This document shows, piece by piece, positions 36,992 to 45,410 of a stretch of DNA of 64,000 nucleotides. Each line of letters begins with the position of its first letter. Position 1 is the stretch's first letter. The notes beneath the pieces were generated by a model that was not told where the DNA came from, searched no databases, and saw nothing but the letters and a program-made list of their open reading frames with translations. The DNA is from Microvirga makkahensis (lineage in GTDB: Bacteria; Pseudomonadota; Alphaproteobacteria; Rhizobiales; Beijerinckiaceae), in assembly GCF_009830105.1 (NCBI RefSeq), contig NZ_WURB01000010.1, positions 89,581 through 153,580 on the forward strand, given 5' to 3'. The translations under genes and the position numbers were made by a program.

Positions 36992-37478
36992 CGATGGTTC
37001 TCCTTACGAAATCCTGAGAGGAAGAGAGATGTGTCTCCGGGTCAGACGGTTGTGGCGGCATCTAGGATTGAGGAGCCCCCGGGGTCAATGCCCGCGCCCT
37101 TGTCCTGGCTTCGTATCGTGGTTTCCGACGGAGCGCGGACGCTGAGGAGACAAGAAGAACGCCAGACATGGATTTAGGGCTCGACATTGCGAAACAAGAC
37201 CTCGTGAGCGGGTGACAGGCGCATCGTTCGACACGGCCCTTCGGGTCCGCAAGAAGCGCGAGGACAGCGTGCCATGGCCGTCCCCGGACGTGATCCGGAG
37301 ATCAGTCCCGGCCATCGCGCCTCATGAATCGGGATCACCGGCACAAGGCCGGTGACGACATGGAGGAGCGGGCGAAGAACCCGGTCCGTACGATGCGCTG
37401 CCCCGATCACCGCCGGCTTCGCCTTCATGCTGCCCGATCCGGGAGCCGCTTGGCGGCGCCTGGACGAGGCTTGGCCGA
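36992..37478. other. Gene-free stretch with palindromic repeats
   Basis: No convincing gene is present in these 487 bases between homospermidine synthase and the acetyltransferase. A long imperfect palindrome, ccatggccgtccccggacgt...gtcccggccat, spans about 37272-37315. A copy of the ccggcacaaggccggtgac repeat lies at 37328-37358. The promoter for homospermidine synthase is expected near 37000-37080. Confidence 0.6.
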
Positions 37479-38054
37479 TCAGGCTGTGGGCCGCAGCAGG
37501 CCGGGCAGCCGTCCTTGAGCGGCGGCGGCGACCAAGGCGCCGAGATCCGGCTTGTCCTCCACGGCGCCCGTCGCGGAGACGAGGCCGCGCGCGCCGTCGA
37601 GAGACCCGGCCTCGAGCTCGAGCGCGAGGAAGCGGCTGCGCTCGTAAGGCCCGGGGAGCCAGAGGGACCCGGTCTTCTGCGTGGAGAAGCCGAAGCGCGC
37701 ATAATAGGGCGCATCGCCCACCAGCAGCACTGCCTTGTGGCCGAGAGCGGCCGCGCGGCCCAGCGCTTCGCGCATGAGCTTTCCGCCGAGGCCGAGGCTC
37801 TGCAGCGCGGGATCGATGGCAATGGGGCCGAGCATGAGCGCGGGGCGGTTCGGACCGGCGCAGACGTGCCACAGGCGCACGGTGCCGGCGAGCGCGCCAT
37901 CGCATTCGACGACAAGGGCCAAGCCATCGGCGGGCTTGCGCCCTTCACGCAGGCGCTCGCACGTCTTCTGGAAGCGGGCGGGCCCGAAGCAAGCATCGAG
38001 CAGGGCTTCCCGTGCCTCGGTATCGTGGAAGGATTCATCGCGAATCGTGATCAT
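37479..38054 (-). CDS. GNAT family N-acetyltransferase (YhbS-like)
   Basis: The 191-residue protein is a single GNAT domain with acetyl-CoA site QSLGLGGKLMREALGRA (about 86-102), preceded by LGPIAIDPALQ and followed by VLLVGDAPYYARFGFS. The start ATG at 38054 has GGGAGG upstream. It lies between ornithine decarboxylase and homospermidine synthase on the same strand, so a polyamine or diamine substrate is conceivable, but this is inference. Confidence 0.88.
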   Translation of the reverse strand: MITIRDESFHDTEAREALLDACFGPARFQKTCERLREGRKPADGLALVVECDGALAGTVRLWHVCAGPNRPALMLGPIAIDPALQSLGLGGKLMREALGRAAALGHKAVLLVGDAPYYARFGFSTQKTGSLWLPGPYERSRFLALELEAGSLDGARGLVSATGAVEDKPDLGALVAAAAQGRLPGLLRPTA

Positions 38055-38183
38055 GGCCGTGGCCTCCCAAGCGTTGGGTGAGCGACAGCCCTCGCACCTG
38101 CACGACATCCCATGCAGGCCGTCCGGGACAACTTCTGTGAGGTTGGTGCCTGCCTCGGTGGAGCGAGGCAGGCGGGACGTGAG

Positions 38184-39338
38184 TTAGATCACGTAGGACT
38201 TCAGAGGCGGGAAGCCGTTGAACGCCACCGCCGAGTAGGTGGTGGTGTAGGCGCCCGTGCCCTCGATCAGCACCTTGTCGCCGATCTCCAGCGAGACGGG
38301 AAGCGGATAAGGCTCCTTCTCGTAGAGGACGTCGGCCGAGTCGCAGGTGGGACCCGCGAGCACGCACGGCGCCATGTGGTCGTCGTCGCGCTCCGTGCGG
38401 ATCGGGTAGCGGATCGACTCGTCCATGGTCTCGGCGAGACCGCCGAACTTGCCGATGTCGAGATAGACCCAGCGCACCTCGCCCTCGTCGCGGCTCTTCT
38501 TCGAGACGAGGACGACCTCGGCCTCGATGATGCCGGCATTGCCGACCATGCCGCGGCCCGGCTCGATGATCGTTTCCGGAATGCGGTTGCCGAAATGCTT
38601 CGACAGCGCGCGGAAGATCGACTCGCCGTAGGCCTCCACCTGAGGAATCGTCTTCAGGTACTTCGTCGGGAAGCCGCCGCCGAGATTGACCATCGACAGG
38701 TGAATGCCGCGATCGGCGCATTCACGGAAGATCGCGGAGGCAGAGCCAAGAGCCTGGTCCCAAGCTTCCGTGTTGCCCTGCTGCGAACCCACGTGGAAGG
38801 ACACGCCGTAGGCTTCCAGACCCTGGCGAACCGCATGCTCGAGCACGTCGACGGCCATCTCCGGCACGCAACCGAACTTGCGGGAGAGCGGCCACTCGGC
38901 GCCGGCGCCGTCGCACAGGATGCGGCAGAACACCTTCACCTCGGAAGCAGCAACGCCGGCGGTCGCAGCGGCGCGGGCGACCTTCTCGACCTCGGCCTCG
39001 CAATCGACCGCATAGAGGCGCACGCCGATCTCGAGGGCGCGAGCGATGTCGCGCTCCTTCTTGATCGTGTTGCCGAAGGAGATTCGGTCGGGCGTGGCGC
39101 CGGCGGCGAGCGCAAGCTCGATCTCGACGACAGAGGCCGTGTCGAAGCACGAGCCGAGATCGGCAAGGAGCTTGAGCACCTCCGGAGCCGGGTTCGCCTT
39201 CACGGCGTAGAACACGCGCGTGTCGGGGAGCGCACGGGCAAACTTGGAGTAGTTGTCGCGCACGACATCAAGGTCGACGACGACGCAGGGGCCGTCCTCA
39301 CGTCGGTTGCGCAGAAATTCGCGAATGCGCTCAGTCAT
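38184..39338 (-). CDS. Ornithine decarboxylase (alanine-racemase-fold, type III PLP)
   Basis: The 384-residue enzyme makes putrescine from ornithine, or cadaverine if lysine is accepted. The PLP lysine is in VFYAVKANPAPEVLKLL, the phosphate-binding glycines are in NLGGGFPTKY, EPGRGMVGNAG is the substrate loop, and the catalytic Cys is in GPTCDSADVLYE. It resembles alphaproteobacterial lysine/ornithine decarboxylases. A GGTGGGGAG ribosome site precedes the ATG. The 5' region contains a structured leader, so translation or elongation control by polyamines or ornithine is likely. Confidence 0.92.
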   Translation of the reverse strand: MTERIREFLRNRREDGPCVVVDLDVVRDNYSKFARALPDTRVFYAVKANPAPEVLKLLADLGSCFDTASVVEIELALAAGATPDRISFGNTIKKERDIARALEIGVRLYAVDCEAEVEKVARAAATAGVAASEVKVFCRILCDGAGAEWPLSRKFGCVPEMAVDVLEHAVRQGLEAYGVSFHVGSQQGNTEAWDQALGSASAIFRECADRGIHLSMVNLGGGFPTKYLKTIPQVEAYGESIFRALSKHFGNRIPETIIEPGRGMVGNAGIIEAEVVLVSKKSRDEGEVRWVYLDIGKFGGLAETMDESIRYPIRTERDDDHMAPCVLAGPTCDSADVLYEKEPYPLPVSLEIGDKVLIEGTGAYTTTYSAVAFNGFPPLKSYVI

Positions 39339-39344
39339 GGCGCT

Positions 39345-39600
39345 CTCCCCACCAAAGGTTCAATGGAGGTCTTTAAGCCTCCGGATTGAAATCTGGACGG
39401 TCAGATCCTTCTGCCGTCCGGCGTCAGCGAGGGAAGATGCATCCCGCTTCGTGCGATGGAGACACGAGAAGCGTGAGATGGGCTCTTCACCCGACGATGC
39501 TGCCTTGGATTGGATGGGGATTCCCCGTCCGCACGCCCGGCAATGAGAAACAAGCCTCTTCGGTGCCGACCTTTGGAGGGCCGGCGAGACCAAAAAAGCC
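39345..39600 (-). ncRNA. Candidate speF-type leader RNA of the ornithine decarboxylase gene
   Basis: The 5' region of the decarboxylase is long, unusual in base pattern and holds no gene. Two clear hairpins are close to the start codon: arms at 39414-39419 and 39395-39400 (ggacgg/ccgtcc) and arms at 39378-39382 and 39365-39369 (ggagg/cctcc). The latter is just before the ribosome site. Alphaproteobacterial ODC genes are known to carry the conserved speF leader (Rfam). Its position and the motif gacgccggacggcagaagga suggest membership, but no covariance search was possible. The upstream limit is a guess. Confidence 0.5.
39401..39442 (-). CDS. Possible 13-codon leader peptide (uORF) in the decarboxylase leader
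   Basis: A short frame in the leader reads MHLPSLTPDGRRI and stops inside the loop of the 39395-39419 hairpin. A weak GAAGCGGG precedes the ATG. Leader peptides that sense ornithine or arginine control speF in gammaproteobacteria, and the Arg-Arg-Ile end before the stop is suggestive. It could equally be chance, as such short frames are common. Confidence 0.25.
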   Translation of the reverse strand: MHLPSLTPDGRRI

Positions 39601-39816
39601 CGTTCGTCGTTGCTTTAAGTCACGTCCCCCGTTGAGAACGAGGTGCGCCGGTTTCGCCTCCGGCTGCCGGTTAGGGGTAGTCGAGAACTAGATTCGCTCT
39701 CGGGCGGCTGTCCGGCCTCTTGTCCGGATGCCCACCAACCGGCACGCGACCACAGGCACGTGCGAATTTGGGCAGGGATGAGATAAGACCATTCGCCCCG
39801 GATCACAAGAGCCTTT

Positions 39817-39838
39817 CGAGGCTTCCTCGCAATTTTTT
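39817..39838 (+). terminator. Terminator-like hairpin with T tract on the plus strand
   Basis: A stem cgagg/cctcg with a three-base loop is followed by caatttttt. No plus-strand gene ends nearby: the upstream stretch on this strand is the antisense of the decarboxylase leader. It may end an unannotated small transcript, or be chance. Confidence 0.35.
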
Positions 39839-39974
39839 AACCCTGCTTCCGCAGGGGAATGGCGACGCTTCCGTTCAGCCCCTATTAAGAGGCCGAAGCT
39901 CAACCATCTGAGGCTTACGGCGTCCTCAGGGCCGCCCTCCTTCTCGCCGATTCAGGACAGACAGTCTCACAGCC

Positions 39975-41549
39975 ATGCTCCATTCCTCCCGTCGCGCCTT
40001 TCTGCAAAGCCTGCTCGCTGCCACCGCGCTCTCCGCCTGGGGCGGAGATGCTTTCGCGCAAGCTCCGCAGAACGGCGTTCCGGAGCCGGATCCGTTCGAG
40101 TTCGAGGACGTGGTGCGCCGGGCGCGGGAATTGGCGAGCGTTCCGTTCGAGGCTCCGCCCGCGCAGCTGCCTGAACCGCTCAACCGGCTGAGCTTCGACG
40201 ATTACCGCGATATCCGCTTCCGCGGGGACAAAGCGCTGCTCGCCACCGGAAACGGCCCGTTCCGGCTGCATTTGTTCCACCTCGGCTTCCTTTATCAGCG
40301 CCCTGTGACGGTCAACGTCATTCGCGAGGGCGTGCCGACGCCGGTGCCGTATCAGCGCGAGCTGTTCGATTACGGCCGCAACAAGATCGACCGCCCCTTG
40401 CCGGTCAATCTCGGCTTTGCCGGTTTCCGGCTGCACTATCCGCTCAACAGCCCGAAGGTGTTCGACGAGCTGATCGCCTTTCTCGGCGCGAGCTATTTCC
40501 GATTCCTCGGGCGGGACCAGAAATACGGCCTCTCGGCGCGGGGACTCGCCATCAACGTGGAAGGCGGGGAGCAGGAGGAGTTTCCGCATTTCCGCGAGTT
40601 CTGGATCGAGATGCCCAGACCCGACAGCGAACGTGCGACGGTCTATGCTCTCCTCGACAGCCCTTCCGTCGCAGGAGCCTATCGTTTCGAAATCTATCCG
40701 TCGGAGGAAACCACGCTCGACATCACGGCCGTGCTCTTCCCGCGCCAGCGCATCGAGAACGTGGGCCTGGCGCCGCTCACCTCGATGTTTTTCGAGGGGG
40801 AGAACGATCGCAAGCCCACGGACGATTTCCGCCTCGAGCTGCACGATTCGGACGGACTTCTCATGCACTCCGGCGCGGGCGAGTGGATCTGGCGCCCCCT
40901 GCGCAACCCGGCTGCCAAGACCATTTCGTCCTTCTCCGACAACAATCCGCGCGGCTTCGGCCTGATGCAGCGGGACCGGGTGTTCGAGAACTACCAGGAT
41001 CTGGAAGCCTATTACCACCAGCGCCCCGGCTACTGGGTGGAACCGGTGGGCGATTGGGGCGAAGGCTGGGTGGAGCTGGTGGAGCTGCCGACGCCGGACG
41101 AGACGCACGACAACATCGTGGCCTATTGGCAGCCCAACCGTCCCTACGAGCCCGGCCAGGAGATCACCTTCTCCTATCGCCTGAGGGCGGCGGCAGCCAT
41201 CGGCTCCATGCATCCGGGCGGCAAGGCGATCAACACCTTCCAGACCCCGCCCCGTGCCAGCGGCTCGAACGCGCCGAGCGACCGCACGCACCGCCGCTTC
41301 ATCGTCGATTTCGCCGGAGGCGAGCTGGGCTACTACTTCGACGCCCCCGATCAGGTGCAGCTGGTTCCCTCTACCTCCGTAGGCCGGATCACCAACACCT
41401 TCCTCATGCCCAACGACCACATCAACGGCTTCCGCGCCGCCATCGACGTGAAGCTGGAGCCCGGCCAGTCCACGGACCTGCGCGCCTTCCTGCGCGCAGG
41501 AAACCGGGCGCTGACGGAAACCTGGATCTATCCCTGGTCGGTGGAGTGA
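39975..41549 (+). CDS. Periplasmic glucan biosynthesis protein, OpgG/OpgD (MdoG) family, copy 2
   Basis: The 524-residue protein has a twin-arginine leader (SSRRAFLQSLLAATALSAWGG) and an MdoG domain with NPRGFGLMQRDRVFENYQD and PGYWVEPVGDWGEGWVELVE. It shares length, leader type and many motifs with the protein at 27090, so the two are paralogues, about 13 kb apart. As with copy 1, the Tat leader points towards OpgD. It is monocistronic. The leader region of the divergent ornithine decarboxylase lies upstream. Confidence 0.9.
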   Translation: MLHSSRRAFLQSLLAATALSAWGGDAFAQAPQNGVPEPDPFEFEDVVRRARELASVPFEAPPAQLPEPLNRLSFDDYRDIRFRGDKALLATGNGPFRLHLFHLGFLYQRPVTVNVIREGVPTPVPYQRELFDYGRNKIDRPLPVNLGFAGFRLHYPLNSPKVFDELIAFLGASYFRFLGRDQKYGLSARGLAINVEGGEQEEFPHFREFWIEMPRPDSERATVYALLDSPSVAGAYRFEIYPSEETTLDITAVLFPRQRIENVGLAPLTSMFFEGENDRKPTDDFRLELHDSDGLLMHSGAGEWIWRPLRNPAAKTISSFSDNNPRGFGLMQRDRVFENYQDLEAYYHQRPGYWVEPVGDWGEGWVELVELPTPDETHDNIVAYWQPNRPYEPGQEITFSYRLRAAAAIGSMHPGGKAINTFQTPPRASGSNAPSDRTHRRFIVDFAGGELGYYFDAPDQVQLVPSTSVGRITNTFLMPNDHINGFRAAIDVKLEPGQSTDLRAFLRAGNRALTETWIYPWSVE

Positions 41550-41729
41550 CGGAACTGCCTCCGCCGTCTCGGACGGCGTGCTCCGATGAGGAGCCCGATC
41601 GGGTAGGTGGGCCGGAGAAGAGCGCCAGACCCCAAGGGTGAGGCCCTTGCCAAGCGTCGTGGAACCGCGCAGAACCGTGACCTGACTTGAGCGCGCAGGA
41701 GCCGTCTGCGCGGAAGCGGGGCGAATACG

Positions 41730-42743
41730 ATGAAACGGTATGTCTGGGCAGCTGGGCTCTTGATGGCGTTGTCGAGCTGGAGCACGAGTCCCGCCGCAGC
41801 GCAGGATGCGCTGCGGGAGGTCACCTTCGGCACCAACTGGCTCGCTCAGGGAGAGCATGGCGGCTACTATCAGGCGCTTGCGGACGGCACTTACGAGAAG
41901 CACGGATTGAAGGTCACCATCGTACCGGGCGGTCCGCGCGCCAGCAATCGCATGCTCATGAGTGTCGGCAAGCTGGACTTCTACATGGGCGGCAACCTCA
42001 TCCAGGCCTTCTCGGCCGTGGAGAGGAACATTCCGACCATGGTGGTCGCCGCCCATTTCCAGAAAGAGCCGCAGATCCTGATGAGTCACCCGGGCCAGGA
42101 CCTCGACAGGTTCGAAGATCTCAAGAGATCGAACGACATCCTGCTCTCGAAGGACGGCGCTGCCACCTTCTTCCAATGGATGAAGGCGGAGTTCGGATTC
42201 AAGGACGAGCAGGTGAAGCCCTATGGGTTCAACCCGGCGCCCTTCATCGCCAACAGCCGGGCCGTCCAGCAGGGCTATGCCACGTCCGACCCGCTGGTGA
42301 TCGAGAAGGCGGCGGGCTTCAAGCCCAACGTGTTCCTGCTCGCCGATCACGGATTCAGCACCTATTCGACCACCGTCGAGACCCGTCGCGACCTGGTGGA
42401 GAAGGATCCCGATCTCGTGCAGCGCTTCGTCGATGCCTCCACGATCGGCTGGTACAATTATCTGTATGGCGACAACCGACCGGCGAACGCGCTCATCAAG
42501 CGCGACAATCCCGAGATGACGGACGAAATCCTCGCCTATGCCGTGGCGAAGATGAAGGAATACGGCATCGTCGATTCGGGCGATGCGCACAAGCTCGGCA
42601 TCGGCGCCATGTCGGATGCACGCATGAGGGATTTCTTCGACAAGATGGTGAAAGCCGGCCTCTTCAAGCCGGATCTCGACTACACGAAGGCCTACACGCT
42701 CCGCTTCGTCAACAAGGGCGTGGGGCTGGAACTGAGGAAGTAA
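41730..42743 (+). CDS. ABC transporter substrate-binding protein, NMT1/THI5-like (SsuA/TauA type)
   Basis: The 337-residue periplasmic protein has a signal peptide ending at SPAAAQ and then REVTFGTNWLAQGEHGGYYQAL, the NMT1-like opening. It is the first gene of a three-gene importer. Substrates in this family include sulfonates, nitrate, thiamine precursors and riboflavin. The WLAQGEHGGYYQA motif resembles pyrimidine or taurine binders but does not settle the ligand. Confidence 0.9.
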   Translation: MKRYVWAAGLLMALSSWSTSPAAAQDALREVTFGTNWLAQGEHGGYYQALADGTYEKHGLKVTIVPGGPRASNRMLMSVGKLDFYMGGNLIQAFSAVERNIPTMVVAAHFQKEPQILMSHPGQDLDRFEDLKRSNDILLSKDGAATFFQWMKAEFGFKDEQVKPYGFNPAPFIANSRAVQQGYATSDPLVIEKAAGFKPNVFLLADHGFSTYSTTVETRRDLVEKDPDLVQRFVDASTIGWYNYLYGDNRPANALIKRDNPEMTDEILAYAVAKMKEYGIVDSGDAHKLGIGAMSDARMRDFFDKMVKAGLFKPDLDYTKAYTLRFVNKGVGLELRK

Positions 42744-42776
42744 CCGGCATCGGCCTCGTCAGGCGCCGCGCATCCC

Positions 42777-43553
42777 ATGAACGCCCCGATCCTCGTTTCT
42801 CTCGGCCGCGTCGGAAAGGTCTTCGCCAATGGCGTGACGGCCCTCGACGGGCTCGACCTGGATGTCCGCGAGGGCGATTTCCTGTCCCTCCTCGGCCCAT
42901 CCGGCTGCGGGAAATCGACGGTGCTGCGCCTCATCGCGGGCCTCACGGAGCCGACGTCCGGAATTGTGACCTGGCCCGGCTCTTCCGACGCGGACCATCG
43001 CGGCGAGGTCGGCTTCGTGTTCCAGGAGCCGACCCTGATGCCCTGGGCCAATGTGGCGGACAATGTGTGGCTGCCGCTGCGCCTGCGCGGCGTTTCCCGA
43101 CGCGAGGCCAAGGACCGCATCGCGGAGAGCCTCGCTCTCGTGCGTCTGGAGGATTTCGCGAAGGCTTACCCGCGCGAACTCTCCGGCGGCATGAAGATGC
43201 GTGTCTCGATTGCCCGGGCGCTCAGCGTGAGGCCGCGACTTCTCCTCATGGACGAGCCCTTCGCTGCCCTCGACGAGATCACGCGCTTCAAGTTGAACGA
43301 CGACCTTCTAGAAGCGCGGAGAGAGCTGAACTGCACCATCGTGTTCGTGACCCATTCGGTTTACGAGAGCGCCTATCTGTCGAGCCGCATCGCCGTTCTG
43401 TCACCGCGCCCGGGACGGGTCGTCGCCGAGATCGCGGGCGCATCCCCCTGGGAACGGAGCGGCGATTTCCGAACGAGCCTCGCCTATTCGGATCTGTGCC
43501 GGCAGGCGTCGCGGGCCCTGACGAGCAGCATGACGGGCGAGAGGCTGCAATGA
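42777..43553 (+). CDS. ABC transporter ATP-binding protein (SsuB/TauB type)
   Basis: The 258-residue ATPase has Walker A GPSGCGKST, the Q-loop FQEPTLMPWA, signature LSGGMKMRVSIARAL and Walker B LLLMDEPFAALDE. It belongs to the nitrate/sulfonate/taurine subfamily. It lies 33 bases after the binding-protein gene, and its stop overlaps the permease start by four bases (ATGA). Confidence 0.93.
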   Translation: MNAPILVSLGRVGKVFANGVTALDGLDLDVREGDFLSLLGPSGCGKSTVLRLIAGLTEPTSGIVTWPGSSDADHRGEVGFVFQEPTLMPWANVADNVWLPLRLRGVSRREAKDRIAESLALVRLEDFAKAYPRELSGGMKMRVSIARALSVRPRLLLMDEPFAALDEITRFKLNDDLLEARRELNCTIVFVTHSVYESAYLSSRIAVLSPRPGRVVAEIAGASPWERSGDFRTSLAYSDLCRQASRALTSSMTGERLQ

Positions 43554-44365
43554 CCCGCGATCCTCTCAAGCTCGCCCTGCCGCTCGCGGTTTTCGTCATG
43601 GCCATCGCAGGATGGGAGATCTATGTGCGCGCCGCCGATGTGCCGCCCTATATCCTGCCTGCGCCGAGCCTGATCGCGGCGACGATGAAAGCCGACTGGC
43701 CGCTTCTGTCGGCTTCTCTTCTGGTCACGCTGAAGACTACTCTCGCTGCCCTCGTTCTGGCGGTCTTCGGCGGTGTGACCCTGGCGGCTGCGTTGAGCCT
43801 CTCGCGCATCGTCGAGTATTCTCTCTATCCCTTCGCCGTCGTGCTGCAGGTCACGCCCGTCATCGCCATCGCGCCGCTGCTGCTCATCTACATGCCGCAG
43901 GACGTGGCGGTGCTGGCCTGTGCGTGGCTCGTCGCGTTCTTCCCGATTCTCTCCAACACGATGCTGGGGCTTCAGTCGGTCGACCGGAATCTGCTGGAGC
44001 TGTTCCGGCTCTATGGCGCTCCCGCGCACGAGGGTTGGAGCGCGCGGTTGGGCTCCCGGTTGAAGGCCTTCTGGTATCTGCGCCGCCCCGCCGCCCTGCC
44101 CGCTTTCCTCGCAGGCCTGCGCATCGCGGGCGGCCTCTCCCTGATCGGAGCCGTCGTCGCGGAAATGGCGGCCGGATCCGCAGGAGCCGGATCCGGATTG
44201 GCCTATCGCATCATCGAAAGTCAATACCGGCTCAATATTCCGCGCCTCTTTGCGGCACTCGTCCTCCTGGCGCTGATGGGCGTTATCCTGTTTCTCGCCT
44301 TGAGCGCCCTGACCAGGATTCTGCTGCGACATTGGCACGAAAGCGCTCTGCCCAGGGAGGCTTGA
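43550..44365 (+). CDS. ABC transporter permease (SsuC/TauC type)
   Basis: The 271-residue membrane protein has about six hydrophobic segments, with PPYILPAPSLIAATM near the N-terminus and the coupling region GAPAHEGWSARLGSRLKAFWYLRRPAALPAFLAGLRIA (read as the EAA loop). Its reading frame stays open far upstream through the other two genes, but the ATG at 43550 overlaps the ATPase stop and starts at the first helix, so it is the true start. It completes the importer. Confidence 0.92.
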   Translation: MTRDPLKLALPLAVFVMAIAGWEIYVRAADVPPYILPAPSLIAATMKADWPLLSASLLVTLKTTLAALVLAVFGGVTLAAALSLSRIVEYSLYPFAVVLQVTPVIAIAPLLLIYMPQDVAVLACAWLVAFFPILSNTMLGLQSVDRNLLELFRLYGAPAHEGWSARLGSRLKAFWYLRRPAALPAFLAGLRIAGGLSLIGAVVAEMAAGSAGAGSGLAYRIIESQYRLNIPRLFAALVLLALMGVILFLALSALTRILLRHWHESALPREA

Positions 44366-44456
44366 TGCGAGATCTGTTGATGGCAACGGATCTGTCATCG
44401 AAACGTCATGACTTCCTGCTCATCATGCTACGACTGATGCACCAGAGGGGCATTGC

Positions 44457-44984
44457 ATGGACAAGGACACCATTCATCCCGGCGTGAAAAGCGTCGGCTG
44501 GGCTCTCGTCCAAGCAGCCCGCCTCCATCGCAGCCGCACGGGCGACAAGCTCTCCGAACTCGGACTCTTCGCGGGCCAGGAGCAGGTTCTTCAGGCCCTA
44601 GCCAACGCCGGTCCCATGACCATGGGCGATCTCGCCGCCATTCTTCGCGTACGCCCGCCGACAGCCTCCAAGACCGTATCCCGCCTCTCCTCCCTCAAGC
44701 TGGTCGAGCGGCACACGGAGCCGGGCGATGCGCGCATCGTACGCGTCAAGCTCACCAAAGAGGGCAAGCGCAAGGCTGCGGCCATCGATGCTCTCTGGGA
44801 GGAGGTGGAGGCCGAGCTTCTCGCAGGATTCGACAACAAGGACCGCAAGCGCCTGCGCAAGCTGCTGCGCAAGGCCGCGAAGAACCTCGCCGGCATCACG
44901 GGCGCCGATCAGACCGGCTTCGAGACCGATGAAGATCTCGAGGATCTGGGCTCGGAGGAGCCCGAGCTCGCCGCCACCGCCTGA
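44457..44984 (+). CDS. MarR family transcriptional regulator
   Basis: The 175-residue protein has a MarR winged helix with recognition helix RVRPPTASKTVSRLSSLKLV and wing RHTEPGDARIVRVKLTKEG. A C-terminal acidic tail (ETDEDLEDLGSEEPE) is unusual for the family. It follows the ABC importer by 91 bases on the same strand and might control it. No palindrome typical of MarR was found directly at its start. Confidence 0.88.
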   Translation: MDKDTIHPGVKSVGWALVQAARLHRSRTGDKLSELGLFAGQEQVLQALANAGPMTMGDLAAILRVRPPTASKTVSRLSSLKLVERHTEPGDARIVRVKLTKEGKRKAAAIDALWEEVEAELLAGFDNKDRKRLRKLLRKAAKNLAGITGADQTGFETDEDLEDLGSEEPELAATA

Positions 44985-45085
44985 GCTGTCCAAGGCTCAT
45001 TTCCGCTGACGCCGCACGGTCTATCGCATCCGGCCGCAACTTGCTCTATCGTGATGTCACGAAGAGCAGGAACGGATCCTTTCGC

Positions 45086-45391
45086 ATGAGCGATGCACCC
45101 GTCAGCACCCTTCCTGGAATCGGCCCCGTCACCCGGGGACGGCTGGAGGAGGCCGGTATCCGCACGGTGTCCGATCTCAGAGCCATCGGCTCCGTGGCGG
45201 CCTATCGCCGTCTCAAGTTCATGCTCCCTCGCCAGGTGAGCCTTAACGCCCTCTATGGGCTCGAAGCCGCCCTACGCGGTTATCATTGGCTCGATCTGCC
45301 CCAGGATGTGAAAACAGCCCTTCAAAGGGAGGCCCGCCTCGTCGAGAAGGGCCTTCCGAAGAGACCCGCATCACGCTGCACGATTGCCTGA
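45086..45391 (+). CDS. TfoX C-terminal-domain protein
   Basis: The 101-residue protein is a TfoX/Sxy C-terminal domain with a helix-hairpin-helix pattern (LPGIGPVTRGRLEEAGIRTVSDLRAIG). The N-terminal TfoX domain is absent, as in many alphaproteobacterial stand-alone versions. The function is unknown; a nucleic-acid-binding or regulatory role is inferred. The start is the ATG at 45086. Confidence 0.85.
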   Translation: MSDAPVSTLPGIGPVTRGRLEEAGIRTVSDLRAIGSVAAYRRLKFMLPRQVSLNALYGLEAALRGYHWLDLPQDVKTALQREARLVEKGLPKRPASRCTIA

Positions 45392-45410
45392 AGACCAGAG
45401 AAGAAGCACC

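Noticed and set aside
39915..42590. An 891-codon open frame on the minus strand
   Set aside because: It lies antisense to the OpgG-like gene and the ABC binding-protein gene, which have clear domains. The long opening is the usual GC-rich shadow effect.
41687..44365. An 892-codon plus-strand frame ending with the ABC permease
   Set aside because: Only the part from 43550 is the permease. The rest is an out-of-frame reading of the binding-protein and ATPase genes.
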